Source: Actinoallomurus iriomotensis | GTDB lineage: Bacteria; Actinomycetota; Actinomycetes; Streptosporangiales; Streptosporangiaceae | Length of the DNA stretch: 37,711 bases | Direction: 5' to 3' | NCBI RefSeq assembly: GCF_030269445.1 | Contig: NZ_BSTJ01000025.1 | Coordinates: forward strand, 1-37,711 | Notes under the pieces: model-generated | What the model saw: the letters and a program-made list of their open reading frames with translations, nothing else | The model's database searches: none | What the model was told of the DNA's origin: nothing | Shown: positions 1 through 8,282 of the stretch, in pieces | Layout: every line of letters begins with the position of its first letter | Position numbering within the stretch: the first letter of the stretch is position 1 | Position numbers and translations under genes: made by a program

Positions 1-168
1 AATCATTCTTGCCAAAGGAATCCAAAACCAAACCGACCAACCCATCAGACGATGGGCCAACCAGCCTGGTCGAGGACCAAAAGGCACTGGCTTTTAGCAC
101 ACTGTTGAGTTCTCAAGAAACGGACACACACCGTTGAGGATCTTTTGGAAGATCCCCGCTGGGGCGTT
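1..168 (-). other. Leader of a 16S rRNA precursor (rrn operon begins off the left edge)
   Basis: Read on the minus strand, this stretch carries the conserved actinobacterial pre-16S leader signature TTGAGAACTCAACAGTGTGC (complement around 97-116), followed by an unusually AT-rich segment running to the window edge. Downstream of promoter P1 there is a hairpin at 138-155 with a 7-bp stem GGATCTT/AAGATCC and a TTGG loop. Such leaders take part in rRNA antitermination and RNase III processing in actinomycetes. The 16S gene itself is not in the window, so the rrn assignment is inference from the leader and the two strong promoters behind it. Confidence 0.75.
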
Positions 169-174
169 TCCTCT

Positions 175-204
175 ATCTTACCCTTTCCCGTTTCCTTTGT
201 CGAA
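175..204 (-). promoter_or_regulatory. rrn promoter P1 (proximal)
   Basis: On the minus strand a -35 TTCGAC (199-204) is followed after 18 bp by -10 TAAGAT (175-180), predicting transcription from about 168 into the rRNA leader. The same -35/-10 pair recurs 94 bp further upstream (P2), supporting both as housekeeping-sigma promoters. Confidence 0.65.
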
Positions 205-268
205 TTGCTCCGACTTTGGAATCGAGAGTCCTTTGGAAGTCCTTTCGAACTCCCTTGGGACATTTCCC

Positions 269-297
269 ATCTTACCGTTTCCGCTCCGTTTGTCGAA
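269..297 (-). promoter_or_regulatory. rrn promoter P2 (distal)
   Basis: Minus-strand -35 TTCGAC (292-297), 17-bp spacer, -10 TAAGAT (269-274). The surrounding bases (CAATTCGACAAA...) are shared with P1, so the pair looks like a tandem duplication. Multiple tandem promoters are normal for actinomycete rrn operons. Confidence 0.65.
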
Positions 298-1296
298 TTG
301 ACCGACAAGCGACACGAACTCGGCCCGCCCAACACTCAGACCGGGAGCCCAAAGGCTTCCCGTCCGATCGAAGGGAGGTACCCGGAGATTGCCTCATCTC
401 ACGATGATCAGCAACCCGACCGGGCCGACACATCCAGTTGGTCCCGTGACGAACGAAATCCGCCACAGCTCTTCGTTGGGGTGTCTTCCGCGGGGCCGGC
501 CGTCTTTCGACGTCCTGCTCCCCCGCAGGCTCGGACAAGCTTAGGACACCCGGGCGTCGAGGTCAACCCACCGACGCGGGCGTATGCGTAGGTGCAGGTC
601 ACTCCTGCACCCTGGACTGATTCCCGCTGCCCCAGGGCCTAAACCCAGCCGCCAGATTTTTCTCGTCGGCCCGTGCCGACGGCCTCCAGGGCCAGGTGCC
701 GAGCCGCCCTACGTCGACCAACGCTGCGCCGACAGAGCGTCCAGAGGAGGAACCCACGAGACGCCGCGCATATTCCCGAACGGCAGGCCGGCCCCACGTC
801 GCCGGCCTGCACGACGCTCCGCCCCCAGCTGGGCGCCCAGGTGACGCAAGCCGCCCGGTACCGGCGACCATCATGCGGCTGTGGAGCCGATGAACACAGC
901 CCCAGAGGAAGACACCACCCGCATGCTGAGGCGAGAGGAGCGCCGGACCGCTGTCTCCCTGACAAGAGGAACCGCGTGCGCATCGAGACGGCGAACACCC
1001 GCGATGGCGCGGCCCTCATCACCGCGCTCGGCCCGGAGACCGCGCGGCCTGCCACGTCGATTGAACGGCAGGGCGCCGATCGCCACGAAGAGACCCGCAT
1101 GGTCTCCGAGCCGTCCAACCCGGACGCCTGGAAGGCGGCGCCCTCGTCGGCCGCCTCCCACGCCCCCGCCGGACATCGTCTTCCTCCGCGAGACCTACGA
1201 CCCCGAGCCGACGCACCGCCTGAGTGGCGCCAGGCCAGTCGCGTCCGGAATCCAGTCGACGATCAGCTATCCCCGGTCGGCCGGCGGTAGTCGCAG
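298..1296. other. About 1 kb upstream of rrn with no recognisable gene
   Basis: Several open frames cross this GC-rich stretch, but none has a ribosome binding site, a steady third-position GC pattern or a recognisable domain, and they overlap on both strands. It could hold further rrn promoters or upstream activating sequence near 300-600, or decayed coding DNA. I can support nothing specific. Confidence 0.4.
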
Positions 1297-1309
1297 GTGC
1301 ACACTTCTT

Positions 1310-1390
1310 GGGTGCCGAGGGCGTGTCGTTCGGCGGCTTGTGCCTCGTTACCGGGTGTGGCAGGTGCGGAGCGCATCCTGTGTTGCCTGT
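1310..1390 (+). repeat. Interspersed ~75-bp repeat, copy A
   Basis: Starts GTGCCGAGGGCGTGTCGTTC and continues CGGCGGCTTGTGCCTCGTTA, ending near a GCGCATCCTGTG motif. It matches copies B (1715-1795) and C (1597-1672), which lie in the opposite orientation. A weaker partial copy (GGCGTGTCGCTCGGCG) follows at about 1416-1465. The unit does not look like coding sequence. Confidence 0.6.
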
Positions 1391-1596
1391 GGGGTCGATC
1401 CCGGGGTCGCCGTGTTGGGGCGTGTCGCTCGGCGATCTGCGATCTGCGCCTTACCGTTGGGCGCGACGCGTCTACGGCGAGTTCTGCTTTGGCGGTGCTG
1501 GTTCTGGCCTGGTGACCGGCCGGCGGGCCTGCGGTCTCGCGCCTCTCAAGCGTGAGCCTGGCTGGCCCCGTTTCTTCTGGTTCGACCGGCCTCCGG

Positions 1597-1672
1597 CCAC
1601 CGGGTTCGCCCCACACCCGCCGCACTCAATAACGAGGCACGAGCCGCCGAGCGGCAGGCCCTCGGCACCCGG
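1597..1672 (-). repeat. Interspersed ~75-bp repeat, copy C (inverted)
   Basis: Minus-strand reading begins GTGCCGAGGGCCTGCCGCTC, then CGGCGGCTCGTGCCTCGTTA and GGGGCGAACCCGGTG. It aligns along its length to copies A and B with scattered substitutions, as expected for diverged repeats. Confidence 0.6.
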
Positions 1673-1714
1673 GAGCGACCCACACCAGATCGGCCACCTC
1701 TGGAACCTCCCGCA

Positions 1715-1795
1715 AGCACCACAGGATTCGCCCCACAACCCACCGCCCCCGATAACCAGGCACAAGCCGCCGAACGACACGCCCTCGGCGCCCGG
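1715..1795 (-). repeat. Interspersed ~75-bp repeat, copy B (inverted)
   Basis: Minus-strand reading begins CGCCGAGGGCGTGTCGTTCG, the closest match to copy A in its first half, and continues to GGGGCGAATCCTGTG. B and C are direct repeats of each other spaced about 120 bp apart, and both are inverted relative to A, so the transcript could fold into a long imperfect stem. Confidence 0.6.
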
Positions 1796-1841
1796 GGGCG
1801 ACCCGCACCGGCGGGCCGCTCCCGGACGTGAGGACGCGCCG

Positions 1842-4400
1842 TTATCCCGCGGGCAGGGCCGCCAGGCGGCTTTCCAGGCTCTCCACGTCCGTGCGGGCCT
1901 GTTCGAGGCGGGCTCGGGTCTTGGTGACCACCTGCTCCGGGGCCTTGGCCATGAACTGCTCGTTGCCCAGTTTGCCCTCCGCCTGGGCGATCTCCTTGCG
2001 GGCGGCGGCCAGGTCCTTCTCCAGGCGCGCGCGTTCGGCGGCGACGTCGATGGCTCCCGCGGTGTCCAGGCGTACGGTCACTCCCTCGACCGGCAACGAC
2101 GCGGTCGGGGTGAAGCCCTCTCCCGCCGGCGTCAGGCGCAGGAGCGTCCGCACCGCGTCTTCGTACGCCGGGTCGAGGCCCTCGATCGTCGCCGCGACCT
2201 TCTGGCCCGGCTTCAGGCCCTGGTCCGCGCGGAACCGGCGTACCTCCGTCACCAGGCGCATCAGGCCGGCGATCTCCGCCTCCGCCGACGCGTCCGAGAA
2301 GCCGTCCGCGGACGGCCAGGTGGTCGTGACGATCGACTCGCCGCCCGTCAGCGCGGTCCACAGCTCCTCGGTGACGAACGGCGTGAGCGGGTGCAGCAGG
2401 CGCAGCAGGACGTCGAGCACGCGCCCCAGCACGGCCGGGGCGTCGGCGCTCATGCCCGGCACCTTGGACAGCTCGACGTACCAGTCGCAGAACTCGTCCC
2501 ACGCGAAGTGGTAGAGCGTCTCGCACGCCTTGGCGAACTCGAAGTTCTCGAAGTGGGTGTCGACCTCGGTGACCACCGACGACAGGCGGGACAGGATCCA
2601 GCGGTCCGCGACCGTGAGGTCGGCGGGCAGCTCCCGGATGGCCGCTCCGTTGATCAGGGCGAAGCGGGTGGCGTTCCACAGTTTGTTGCAGAAGTTGCGC
2701 GACCCCTGCGCCCACTCCTCGCTGACCGCGACGTCGCCGCCCGGGTTCGCGCCGCGCAGCAGGGTGAAGCGTGTGGCGTCCGCGCCGTACCGGTCGATCC
2801 ACTCCAGCGGGTCGACGACGTTGCCGAACGACTTGGACATCTTCTTGCCGAACTGGTCGCGGACCATGCCGTGCAGCGCGATGACCTTGAACGGCTCCAC
2901 GCCGTCCATGGCGTACAGGCCGAACATCATCATCCGGGCGACCCAGAAGAACAGGATGTCGTACCCGGTGACCAGCACGGACGTGGGATAGAACGCGCGC
3001 AGCTCGGGGGTGTCCTCCGGCCAGCCGAGCGTCGAGAACGGCCACAGCGCCGAGGAGAACCACGTGTCGAGCACGTCGGTGTCCTGGGTCCAGCCCTCCG
3101 GGGGCTGCTCCCCCGGGCCCACGCACACCGCCGAGCCGTCTGGGCCGTACCAGACCGGGATGCGGTGGCCCCACCACAGCTGCCGGCTGATGCACCAGTC
3201 GTGCATGTTGTCGACCCACTCGAAGTACCGCGGGGCCATCTCGGCCGGCACGATCTTCACCCGGCCGTCGCGTACGGCGTCGCCCGCGGCGCGGGCGAGC
3301 GGTTCGACCCGGACGAACCACTGGAGGGAGACGCGGGGTTCGACCACCGTCTTGCACCGCGAGCAGTGGCCGACGGCGTGCACGTACGGGCGGGTCTCGG
3401 CGACGATGCGGCCGTCCTGCCGCAGCGCGTCGACCACGGCCGGCCGGGCCTCCAGGCGGTCGAGCCCCTGGAACGGCCCGTGCGCGGTGATCGTGCCGCG
3501 CTCATCCATGATCGTCAGCATCGGCAGGCCGTGCCGCTGCCCGATCTCGAAGTCGTTCGGGTCGTGGGCCGGCGTCACCTTGACGGCGCCGGTGCCGAAC
3601 TCCGGGTCGACGTGGGGATCGGCGACGATCGGGATGTGCCGGCCGGTCAGCGGCAGCTCGATCTCGCGGCCGACGAGGTGGGCGTAACGCTCGTCGTCCG
3701 GGTGCACCGCGACGGCCGTGTCGCCGAGCATCGTCTCGGCGCGGGTCGTGGCGACGACGATCGCGTCGTCGCCCTCGCCGTACCGGATCGAGACCAGCTC
3801 GCCGTCGTCGTCGGAGTGCTCGACCTCGATGTCGGAGAGCGCGGTCAGGCAGCGCGGACACCAGTTGATGATGCGTTCGGCCTGGTAGATCAGGCCGTCG
3901 TCGTACAGGCGCTTGAAGATCGTCAGCACGGCGCTGGACAGGCCCGCGTCCATCGTGAAGCGTTCGCGGGTCCAGTCGACGCTGTCGCCGAGGCGGCGCA
4001 TCTGCCCGAGGATCTTCCCGCCGGACTCGGCCTTCCACTCCCAGACCTTCTTGACGAAGGCGTCGCGGCCGAGGTCGTGCCGGGACAGGCCCTCCTTGGC
4101 GAGCTCGCGCTCCACGACGTTCTGGGTGGCGATGCCCGCGTGGTCCATGCCGGGCAGCCAGAGCGTCTGGAGACCGCGCATGCGCTGCCGGCGTACGAGC
4201 GCGTCCTGGATCGAGTGGTCCAGCGCGTGGCCCACGTGGAGGGATCCGGTCACGTTCGGCGGCGGGATGACGATCGAGAACGCCGGCGCGCCGGGTACGA
4301 CGGCGGGCGTGAACAGGCCGCCGTCGGTCCAGCGTTGGTAGAGCCGTCCCTCGACGTCGGCCGGGGTGTACTGAGTCGGCAGAGCATCAGGCGAAGTCAC
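1842..4400 (-). CDS. valS: Valyl-tRNA synthetase
   Basis: Cytoplasmic class I aminoacyl-tRNA synthetase that charges tRNA-Val with valine and hydrolyses mischarged threonine in its CP1 editing domain. The 852-residue protein has the class I HIGH-type motif HVGH at 55-58 after PPPNVTG, KMSKS at 520-524, an editing-domain insertion between them with CPRC and CSRC pairs, an anticodon-binding domain, and the charged C-terminal coiled coil (roughly the last 65 residues) typical of ValRS arms. Length is normal for the family. The GTG start (GTGACTTCG) has no Shine-Dalgarno, but a TACACT -10 lies 7 bp upstream, implying a leaderless mRNA. It is the last gene of the minus-strand block downstream of clpX, as in other actinomycetes, although a plus-strand gene separates the two. 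I see no T-box in the upstream 120 bp. Confidence 0.97.
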   Translation of the reverse strand: MTSPDALPTQYTPADVEGRLYQRWTDGGLFTPAVVPGAPAFSIVIPPPNVTGSLHVGHALDHSIQDALVRRQRMRGLQTLWLPGMDHAGIATQNVVERELAKEGLSRHDLGRDAFVKKVWEWKAESGGKILGQMRRLGDSVDWTRERFTMDAGLSSAVLTIFKRLYDDGLIYQAERIINWCPRCLTALSDIEVEHSDDDGELVSIRYGEGDDAIVVATTRAETMLGDTAVAVHPDDERYAHLVGREIELPLTGRHIPIVADPHVDPEFGTGAVKVTPAHDPNDFEIGQRHGLPMLTIMDERGTITAHGPFQGLDRLEARPAVVDALRQDGRIVAETRPYVHAVGHCSRCKTVVEPRVSLQWFVRVEPLARAAGDAVRDGRVKIVPAEMAPRYFEWVDNMHDWCISRQLWWGHRIPVWYGPDGSAVCVGPGEQPPEGWTQDTDVLDTWFSSALWPFSTLGWPEDTPELRAFYPTSVLVTGYDILFFWVARMMMFGLYAMDGVEPFKVIALHGMVRDQFGKKMSKSFGNVVDPLEWIDRYGADATRFTLLRGANPGGDVAVSEEWAQGSRNFCNKLWNATRFALINGAAIRELPADLTVADRWILSRLSSVVTEVDTHFENFEFAKACETLYHFAWDEFCDWYVELSKVPGMSADAPAVLGRVLDVLLRLLHPLTPFVTEELWTALTGGESIVTTTWPSADGFSDASAEAEIAGLMRLVTEVRRFRADQGLKPGQKVAATIEGLDPAYEDAVRTLLRLTPAGEGFTPTASLPVEGVTVRLDTAGAIDVAAERARLEKDLAAARKEIAQAEGKLGNEQFMAKAPEQVVTKTRARLEQARTDVESLESRLAALPAG

Positions 4401-4407
4401 GCGTCGG

Positions 4408-4413
4408 AGTGTA
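4408..4413 (-). promoter_or_regulatory. valS -10 box placed for leaderless transcription
   Basis: TACACT on the minus strand ends 7 bp before the valS GTG, putting the expected transcription start on the start codon itself. The -35 region overlaps an inverted repeat GGTTC-N5-GAACC (4419-4433), a possible regulator site. No good -35 hexamer is visible. Confidence 0.5.
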
Positions 4414-4566
4414 CGGAGGTTCTTCCGGAACCGTGGTCTCGCCCCGCAGATCGAGGGAACTACGGCAGAATGCCGGGTTCGATGTCACGCACCGGTGGAA
4501 AGGTCCTGTCAGCGTGACTCATGACGGCCGCGCCACTGGGGGTGAGGCGTGGTATCGGAGGACAAT

Positions 4567-4614
4567 GTGACAGGCAGCGACCAGCTGAGGCACAGGGGGA
4601 GACGACTCTCGTGA
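4567..4614 (+). CDS. Possible 15-codon leader peptide coupled to the next gene
   Basis: A strong GGAGGA (4557-4562) precedes overlapping ATG (4565) and GTG (4567) codons. The ATG is followed at once by TGA, a start-stop pair. The GTG opens a 15-residue frame (VTGSDQLRHRGRRLS) whose TGA overlaps the GTG start of the membrane protein in a GTGA arrangement (4611-4614). The geometry suggests translational coupling. A peptide this short cannot be recognised by sequence, so this is an inference from the signals only. Confidence 0.35.
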   Translation: MTGSDQLRHRGRRLS

Positions 4615-5351
4615 AGGCGCTCCTGGCCATCGCGGTGCTCATCGTCGGCCTGGCGATGCTGGGCCTGGCCGCCGGGTTCGCCGCCGGCGCCATCCGGCGT
4701 ACGCGGGCCGCCGAGGCGGCGGACGACGAGTCACCGTCACCGGCGCCACCCCCGCATCCGTACGCCGCCGCGCCCGCGCCACCGGAGTCGCCCCGCGGGA
4801 TGTGGGCGGGAGCGGGCATCAGCGCGGCCCTCGGCATGGGCGCCCTGATCACCGCCGCGATCGCGCTGCTGTCGGTCATGGCGACGCCGACGCGGGTGCT
4901 GAACACCCCCGCGCAGGCGGGCGGCCTCCAGCGTGACGACTCCCCCGGCACTCGGCAGCTCACCGACCGGCAGCGGGAGCGGCTGAAGGCGGCCGGCATG
5001 CCGAACCCGCTGACCGCCGTCTACCACGGGGCCGCGGCGACGACCACGACCGTGCTGTTCATCGGGGCGTCCGGGCGCCTAGCCGACCCGGCGACGCAGC
5101 TGAAGGAGTTCATCAGCGGCCTGGCGACGAGCACGGGCGCGGGCGGCCGCGCGCTGACGCCGTATCCGGCGGGCCGGCTCAAGGGCACGGTCATGTGCAT
5201 CGACCAGCTGAGCACCGGTCAGGCGACGCTGGCGACCTGTGGCTGGGCCGACGAGGGCACGCTCGGCGTGATCACCACCGACGCGGGCGACGCCGCGCAG
5301 ACGGCCGGACTGCTCCTGTCGATGCGCGACGACATGGAGAAGAAGGCCTGA
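4611..5351 (+). CDS. Two-TM membrane protein of unknown function
   Basis: A 246-residue protein from GTG 4611, chosen because GGGGGAG lies about 8 bp upstream and the hydrophobic segment then starts at residue 3. Predicted layout: TM1 about 3-25, an Ala/Pro-rich linker with acidic start (about 35-62), TM2 about 64-90, then a soluble domain of about 150 residues, presumably extracytoplasmic, with two cysteines (in the MCIDQ and ATCGW segments) that could form a disulfide. I do not recognise a family. It reads away from valS and converges on clpX: its TGA abuts the clpX stop within the perfect palindrome GCCTGATCAGGC, leaving no room for a terminator between them. A start further upstream (ATG 4521) is possible but lacks a ribosome binding site. 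Confidence 0.75.
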   Translation: MKALLAIAVLIVGLAMLGLAAGFAAGAIRRTRAAEAADDESPSPAPPPHPYAAAPAPPESPRGMWAGAGISAALGMGALITAAIALLSVMATPTRVLNTPAQAGGLQRDDSPGTRQLTDRQRERLKAAGMPNPLTAVYHGAAATTTTVLFIGASGRLADPATQLKEFISGLATSTGAGGRALTPYPAGRLKGTVMCIDQLSTGQATLATCGWADEGTLGVITTDAGDAAQTAGLLLSMRDDMEKKA

Positions 5352-6626
5352 TCAGGCGGACTTCTCCCGCGGCTCGCGCTTGGTGCGTTCCCGGGGCACT
5401 AGCGTCGGGTTGACGTGCTCGTGGACCGCCTCGCGGGTGATCACAACGCGGGCGACGTCGGCGCGGCTCGGCACCTCGTACATCACCGACAGCAGCACCT
5501 CCTCCATGATGGCGCGCAGCCCGCGCGCGCCCGTGCCGCGCAGGATCGCCTGGTCGGCGATCGCCTCGAGGGCGTCGTCGGTGAACTCCAGGTCGACCCC
5601 GTCGAGCTCGAACAGCCGGTGGTACTGCTTCACCAGCGCGTTGCGCGGCTCGGTGAGGATGCTGATCAGTGCCTCGCGGTCGAGGTTGTGCACGCTCGTG
5701 ACGATCGGAAGGCGTCCGACGAACTCCGGGATCATCCCGAACTTCAGGAGGTCTTCCGGCATGACGTCGGCGAACAGGTCGGCGACCTCGCCGTCGTCGT
5801 CCTTGGTGCGCAGAACCGCGTTGAAGCCGATGCCCTGCTTGCCGACGCGCTGCTCGACGATCTTCTCCAGACCGGCGAACGCGCCACCGCAGATGAACAG
5901 CACGTTGGTGGTGTCGATCTGGATGAACTCCTGGTGCGGGTGCTTGCGGCCGCCCTGCGGCGGCACGCTCGCGGTGGTGCCCTCCAGGATCTTCAGCAGC
6001 GCCTGCTGAACGCCCTCACCGGACACATCGCGCGTGATCGAGGGGTTCTCGCTCTTGCGGGCGACCTTGTCGACCTCGTCGATGTAGATGATGCCGGTCT
6101 CGGCCTTCTTGACGTCGTAGTCGGCGGCCTGGATCAGCTTCAGCAGGATGTTCTCGACGTCCTCGCCCACGTAGCCGGCCTCGGTGAGGGCGGTCGCGTC
6201 GGCGATGGCGAAGGGAACGTTGAGCAGTTTGGCGAGCGTCTGCGCGAGGAGCGTCTTACCGGACCCGGTCGGGCCCAGCAGCAGGATGTTGGACTTGGAG
6301 AGCTCGACGCCCTCATCCCTGCCGCCGCTGCCCGACTGGATCCGCTTGTAGTGGTTGTACACCGCCACGGACAGGGCCTTTTTGGCCTTGTCCTGTCCGA
6401 TCACGTACGAGTCGAGGAACTCGTAGATCTCGCGTGGTTTCGGCAGGTTGTCCCACTTGAGGTCGGATGACTCGGAGAGCTCTTCCTCGATGATCTCGTT
6501 GCAGAGATCGATGCACTCGTCGCAGATATACACGCCCGGACCCGCGATGAGCTTCTTGACCTGCTTCTGGCTCTTCCCGCAGAACGAGCACTTGAGCAAG
6601 TCACCACCGTCGCCGATGCGTGCCAC
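5352..6626 (-). CDS. clpX: ATP-dependent Clp protease, ATPase subunit ClpX
   Basis: Hexameric AAA+ unfoldase that recognises tagged substrates and threads them into the ClpP chamber. The 424-residue protein shows the N-terminal C4 zinc domain (C13, C16, C35, C38), Walker A GPTGSGKT (118-125), pore loop GYVG (151-154), Walker [10 protein letters not shown] (179-187) and the IGF loop (266-268) that docks on ClpP, followed by a sensor-2 region and a basic C-tail. The GTG start is supported by AAGGAG 5-6 bp upstream. The gene lies 159 bp downstream of clpP2, across a hairpin, so it may have its own promoter in addition to readthrough. Length and motifs are entirely standard. Confidence 0.98.
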   Translation of the reverse strand: MARIGDGGDLLKCSFCGKSQKQVKKLIAGPGVYICDECIDLCNEIIEEELSESSDLKWDNLPKPREIYEFLDSYVIGQDKAKKALSVAVYNHYKRIQSGSGGRDEGVELSKSNILLLGPTGSGKTLLAQTLAKLLNVPFAIADATALTEAGYVGEDVENILLKLIQAADYDVKKAETGIIYIDEVDKVARKSENPSITRDVSGEGVQQALLKILEGTTASVPPQGGRKHPHQEFIQIDTTNVLFICGGAFAGLEKIVEQRVGKQGIGFNAVLRTKDDDGEVADLFADVMPEDLLKFGMIPEFVGRLPIVTSVHNLDREALISILTEPRNALVKQYHRLFELDGVDLEFTDDALEAIADQAILRGTGARGLRAIMEEVLLSVMYEVPSRADVARVVITREAVHEHVNPTLVPRERTKREPREKSA

Positions 6627-6727
6627 CCTGTCTCCTTTACGTGGGGCCGCTCATCCTCGGTCCGCGGGATCGAGGGAGCGTGCTGAGGCTCTCGACGTTG
6701 TCTCGACGTTACCGCCTGGCGGGCAGT

Positions 6728-6776
6728 GAGTGAGCCCTCCGGTGTGGTCGATATGGCCGACACCTGAGGGTCACTC
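6728..6776 (-). terminator. Long imperfect hairpin between clpP2 and clpX
   Basis: Arms GAGTGAGCCCTC (6728-6739) and GAGGGTCACTC (6766-6776) pair with one bulge, and the stem continues inward through GGTGT/ACACC to a GATAT-type loop. It begins about 10 bp after the clpP2 stop. There is no T tract, as usual in actinomycetes. It probably ends or attenuates the clpP1P2 transcript before clpX. Confidence 0.6.
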
Positions 6777-6785
6777 AAGGGCCGC

Positions 6786-7472
6786 TTACGACGACACTAC
6801 CTCGGAAACGCGCTTCTTGCGGCTCTCGATGATGTCGTCGATGAGACCGTAAGTCTTCGCCTCCTCGGCCGTCAGGAATCTGTCGCGCTCGATGTCCCGG
6901 CGGACCTTCTCGACGTCCTGACCGCTGTGCCGCGCCAAGATCGTCTCCATCTCCGCGCGGATGCGGAGGATCTCGTTCGCCTGGATCTCGATGTCGCTGG
7001 CCTGACCATACCCACCTTCGGTGGCCGGCTGGTGGATCAGGATCCGCGAGTGCGGCAGCGCGGCGCGCTTGCCCGGCGTGCCCGCCGCCAGGAGCACCGC
7101 GGCGGCCGAGGCCGCCTGGCCGATGCAGACCGTCTGGATGTCGCAGCGGACGAACTGCATCGTGTCGTAGATCGCCGTCATGGCGGTGTACGAGCCACCG
7201 GGCGAGTTGATGTAGATGCTGATGTCACGCTCGGGGTCGATGGACTCGAGCGTGAACAGCTGGGCCATCACGTCGTTCGCGGACGCGTCGTCGATCTGGA
7301 CGCCCAGGAAGATGATCCGCTCTTCGAAGAGCTTGTTGTACGGATTCATCTCCTTGACGCCGTACGTGGTGCGCTCGACGAACGACGGGATGATGTAGCG
7401 GCTCTCCACGGGCTGGATACCGGCCCGGATCTGATCGCTCATCGGGTTCAGTCCCCTCCGGTCGATGTTCAT
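6786..7472 (-). CDS. clpP2: ATP-dependent Clp protease proteolytic subunit 2
   Basis: Serine peptidase ring subunit. In actinobacteria ClpP1 and ClpP2 form a mixed tetradecamer that works with ClpX or ClpC1. Catalytic triad visible as Ser122 (GQAAS), His147 (ILIHQP) and Asp197 (second Asp of the RDIERD segment). The handle and head regions ([24 protein letters not shown]) are conserved. The ATG at 7472 overlaps the clpP1 stop as ATGA, so translation is coupled. An alternative internal start at Met11 (7442) has a stronger GGAGGGG about 10 bp upstream and cannot be excluded. The mature N-terminus is probably made by self-processing. Length (228 aa) is normal. Confidence 0.97.
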   Translation of the reverse strand: MNIDRRGLNPMSDQIRAGIQPVESRYIIPSFVERTTYGVKEMNPYNKLFEERIIFLGVQIDDASANDVMAQLFTLESIDPERDISIYINSPGGSYTAMTAIYDTMQFVRCDIQTVCIGQAASAAAVLLAAGTPGKRAALPHSRILIHQPATEGGYGQASDIEIQANEILRIRAEMETILARHSGQDVEKVRRDIERDRFLTAEEAKTYGLIDDIIESRKKRVSEVVSS

Positions 7473-8155
7473 GAAACCGCACCCTCTGAGGCGACCTGGT
7501 TGGCGTTGTGCACCACGTGGTCGATGAAGCCGTAGTCCTTGGCCTCGTCGGCGGTGAACCAGCGGTCGCGGTCGGAGTCGGTCTGGATCTGCTCCAGCGA
7601 CTGGCCCGTGTGGAAGGCGATCCGCTCGGCGAGCGTCTGCTTCACGTACAGCATCTGCTCGGCGAGGATCTTGATGTCGGACGCCGTGCCGCCGATGCCG
7701 CCGGACGGCTGGTGCATCATGATCCGCGCGTGCGGCAGAGCGTAGCGCTTGCCCGGCGTGCCGGCGCAGAGCAGGAACTGCCCCATCGACGCGGCCAGGC
7801 CCATGCCGACCGTCGCGATGTCGTTCGGGACGTACTGCATCATGTCGTAGATCGCCATGCCGGCGGTCACCGAGCCGCCCGGCGAGTTGATGTAGAGGTA
7901 GATGTCCCGCCGGGAGTCCTCCGCCGCGAGCAGCAGCAGCTCCGAACAGATGCGGTTGGAAATGTCGTCGTCGACCTGCTGCCCGAGGAAGACGATCCGC
8001 TCGCGCAGCAGACGCTGGTAAAGCTGGTCGCCCAACGGCAGTAGGGGCGCCTCGGCCGTGCGCGCCTGCACGGGCGACGGCGGTTCGAAGGTCGGAGGCG
8101 TGGTCACTGCGTCACCTGCTCCGGAATCGTGGTCGTGGTCGGTTGCTTGCGACAT
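7469..8155 (-). CDS. clpP1: ATP-dependent Clp protease proteolytic subunit 1
   Basis: Partner of ClpP2 in the mixed peptidase complex. The triad is Ser123 (GLAASMG), His148 (IMMHQP) and Asp197 (second Asp of TDSDRD). I place the start at ATG 8155 (MSQATDHD), giving 228 residues with a poorly conserved Pro/Thr-rich N-terminus of about 40 residues that is likely cleaved. No clear ribosome binding site precedes it, so a start nearer residue 38-40 is possible. Further upstream the frame runs into the tig terminator and is not coding. A ClgR-type box 41-54 bp upstream suggests stress induction. Confidence 0.96.
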   Translation of the reverse strand: MSQATDHDHDSGAGDAVTTPPTFEPPSPVQARTAEAPLLPLGDQLYQRLLRERIVFLGQQVDDDISNRICSELLLLAAEDSRRDIYLYINSPGGSVTAGMAIYDMMQYVPNDIATVGMGLAASMGQFLLCAGTPGKRYALPHARIMMHQPSGGIGGTASDIKILAEQMLYVKQTLAERIAFHTGQSLEQIQTDSDRDRWFTADEAKDYGFIDHVVHNANQVASEGAVS

Positions 8156-8195
8156 TAACGCGCTGCGGCGAGGGCTTTGGCCGCGAGGGAGGCAT

Positions 8196-8209
8196 GTTCG
8201 CTGTCGGCG
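8196..8209 (+). promoter_or_regulatory. ClgR operator upstream of clpP1P2
   Basis: The sequence GTTCGC-TGTCG-GCG matches exactly the GTTCGC-N5-GCG motif known for ClgR, the activator of clp and lon genes in Streptomyces and relatives. It lies 41 bp before the clpP1 start and downstream of the tig hairpin, the right place for an activator of a separate clpP1P2 promoter. No clgR gene is in the window. Confidence 0.7.
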
Positions 8210-8238
8210 TGGAAGGTGGGCCGGCCCCGGAGACGCGA

Positions 8239-8267
8239 ACGGGCCGGCGCGCACTGCGCCGGCCCGT
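8239..8267 (-). terminator. Strong hairpin terminator after tig
   Basis: A perfect 12-bp stem (ACGGGCCGGCGC / GCGCCGGCCCGT) with a 5-base loop sits 15 bp beyond the tig stop codon. No U tract follows, as is common in this group. It insulates tig from clpP1P2. Confidence 0.8.
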
Positions 8268-8282
8268 CTGGTCGCGGATCGA

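Noticed and set aside
1224-4517. Very long plus-strand open frame (over 1,000 codons)
   Set aside because: It lies antisense to valS, has a low-complexity Arg/Gly/Val composition and no domain. It is an artefact of GC-rich codon use.
4401-4520. T-box riboswitch upstream of valS
   Set aside because: No T-box sequence or specifier hairpin seen, and the -10 box directly before the start leaves no leader.
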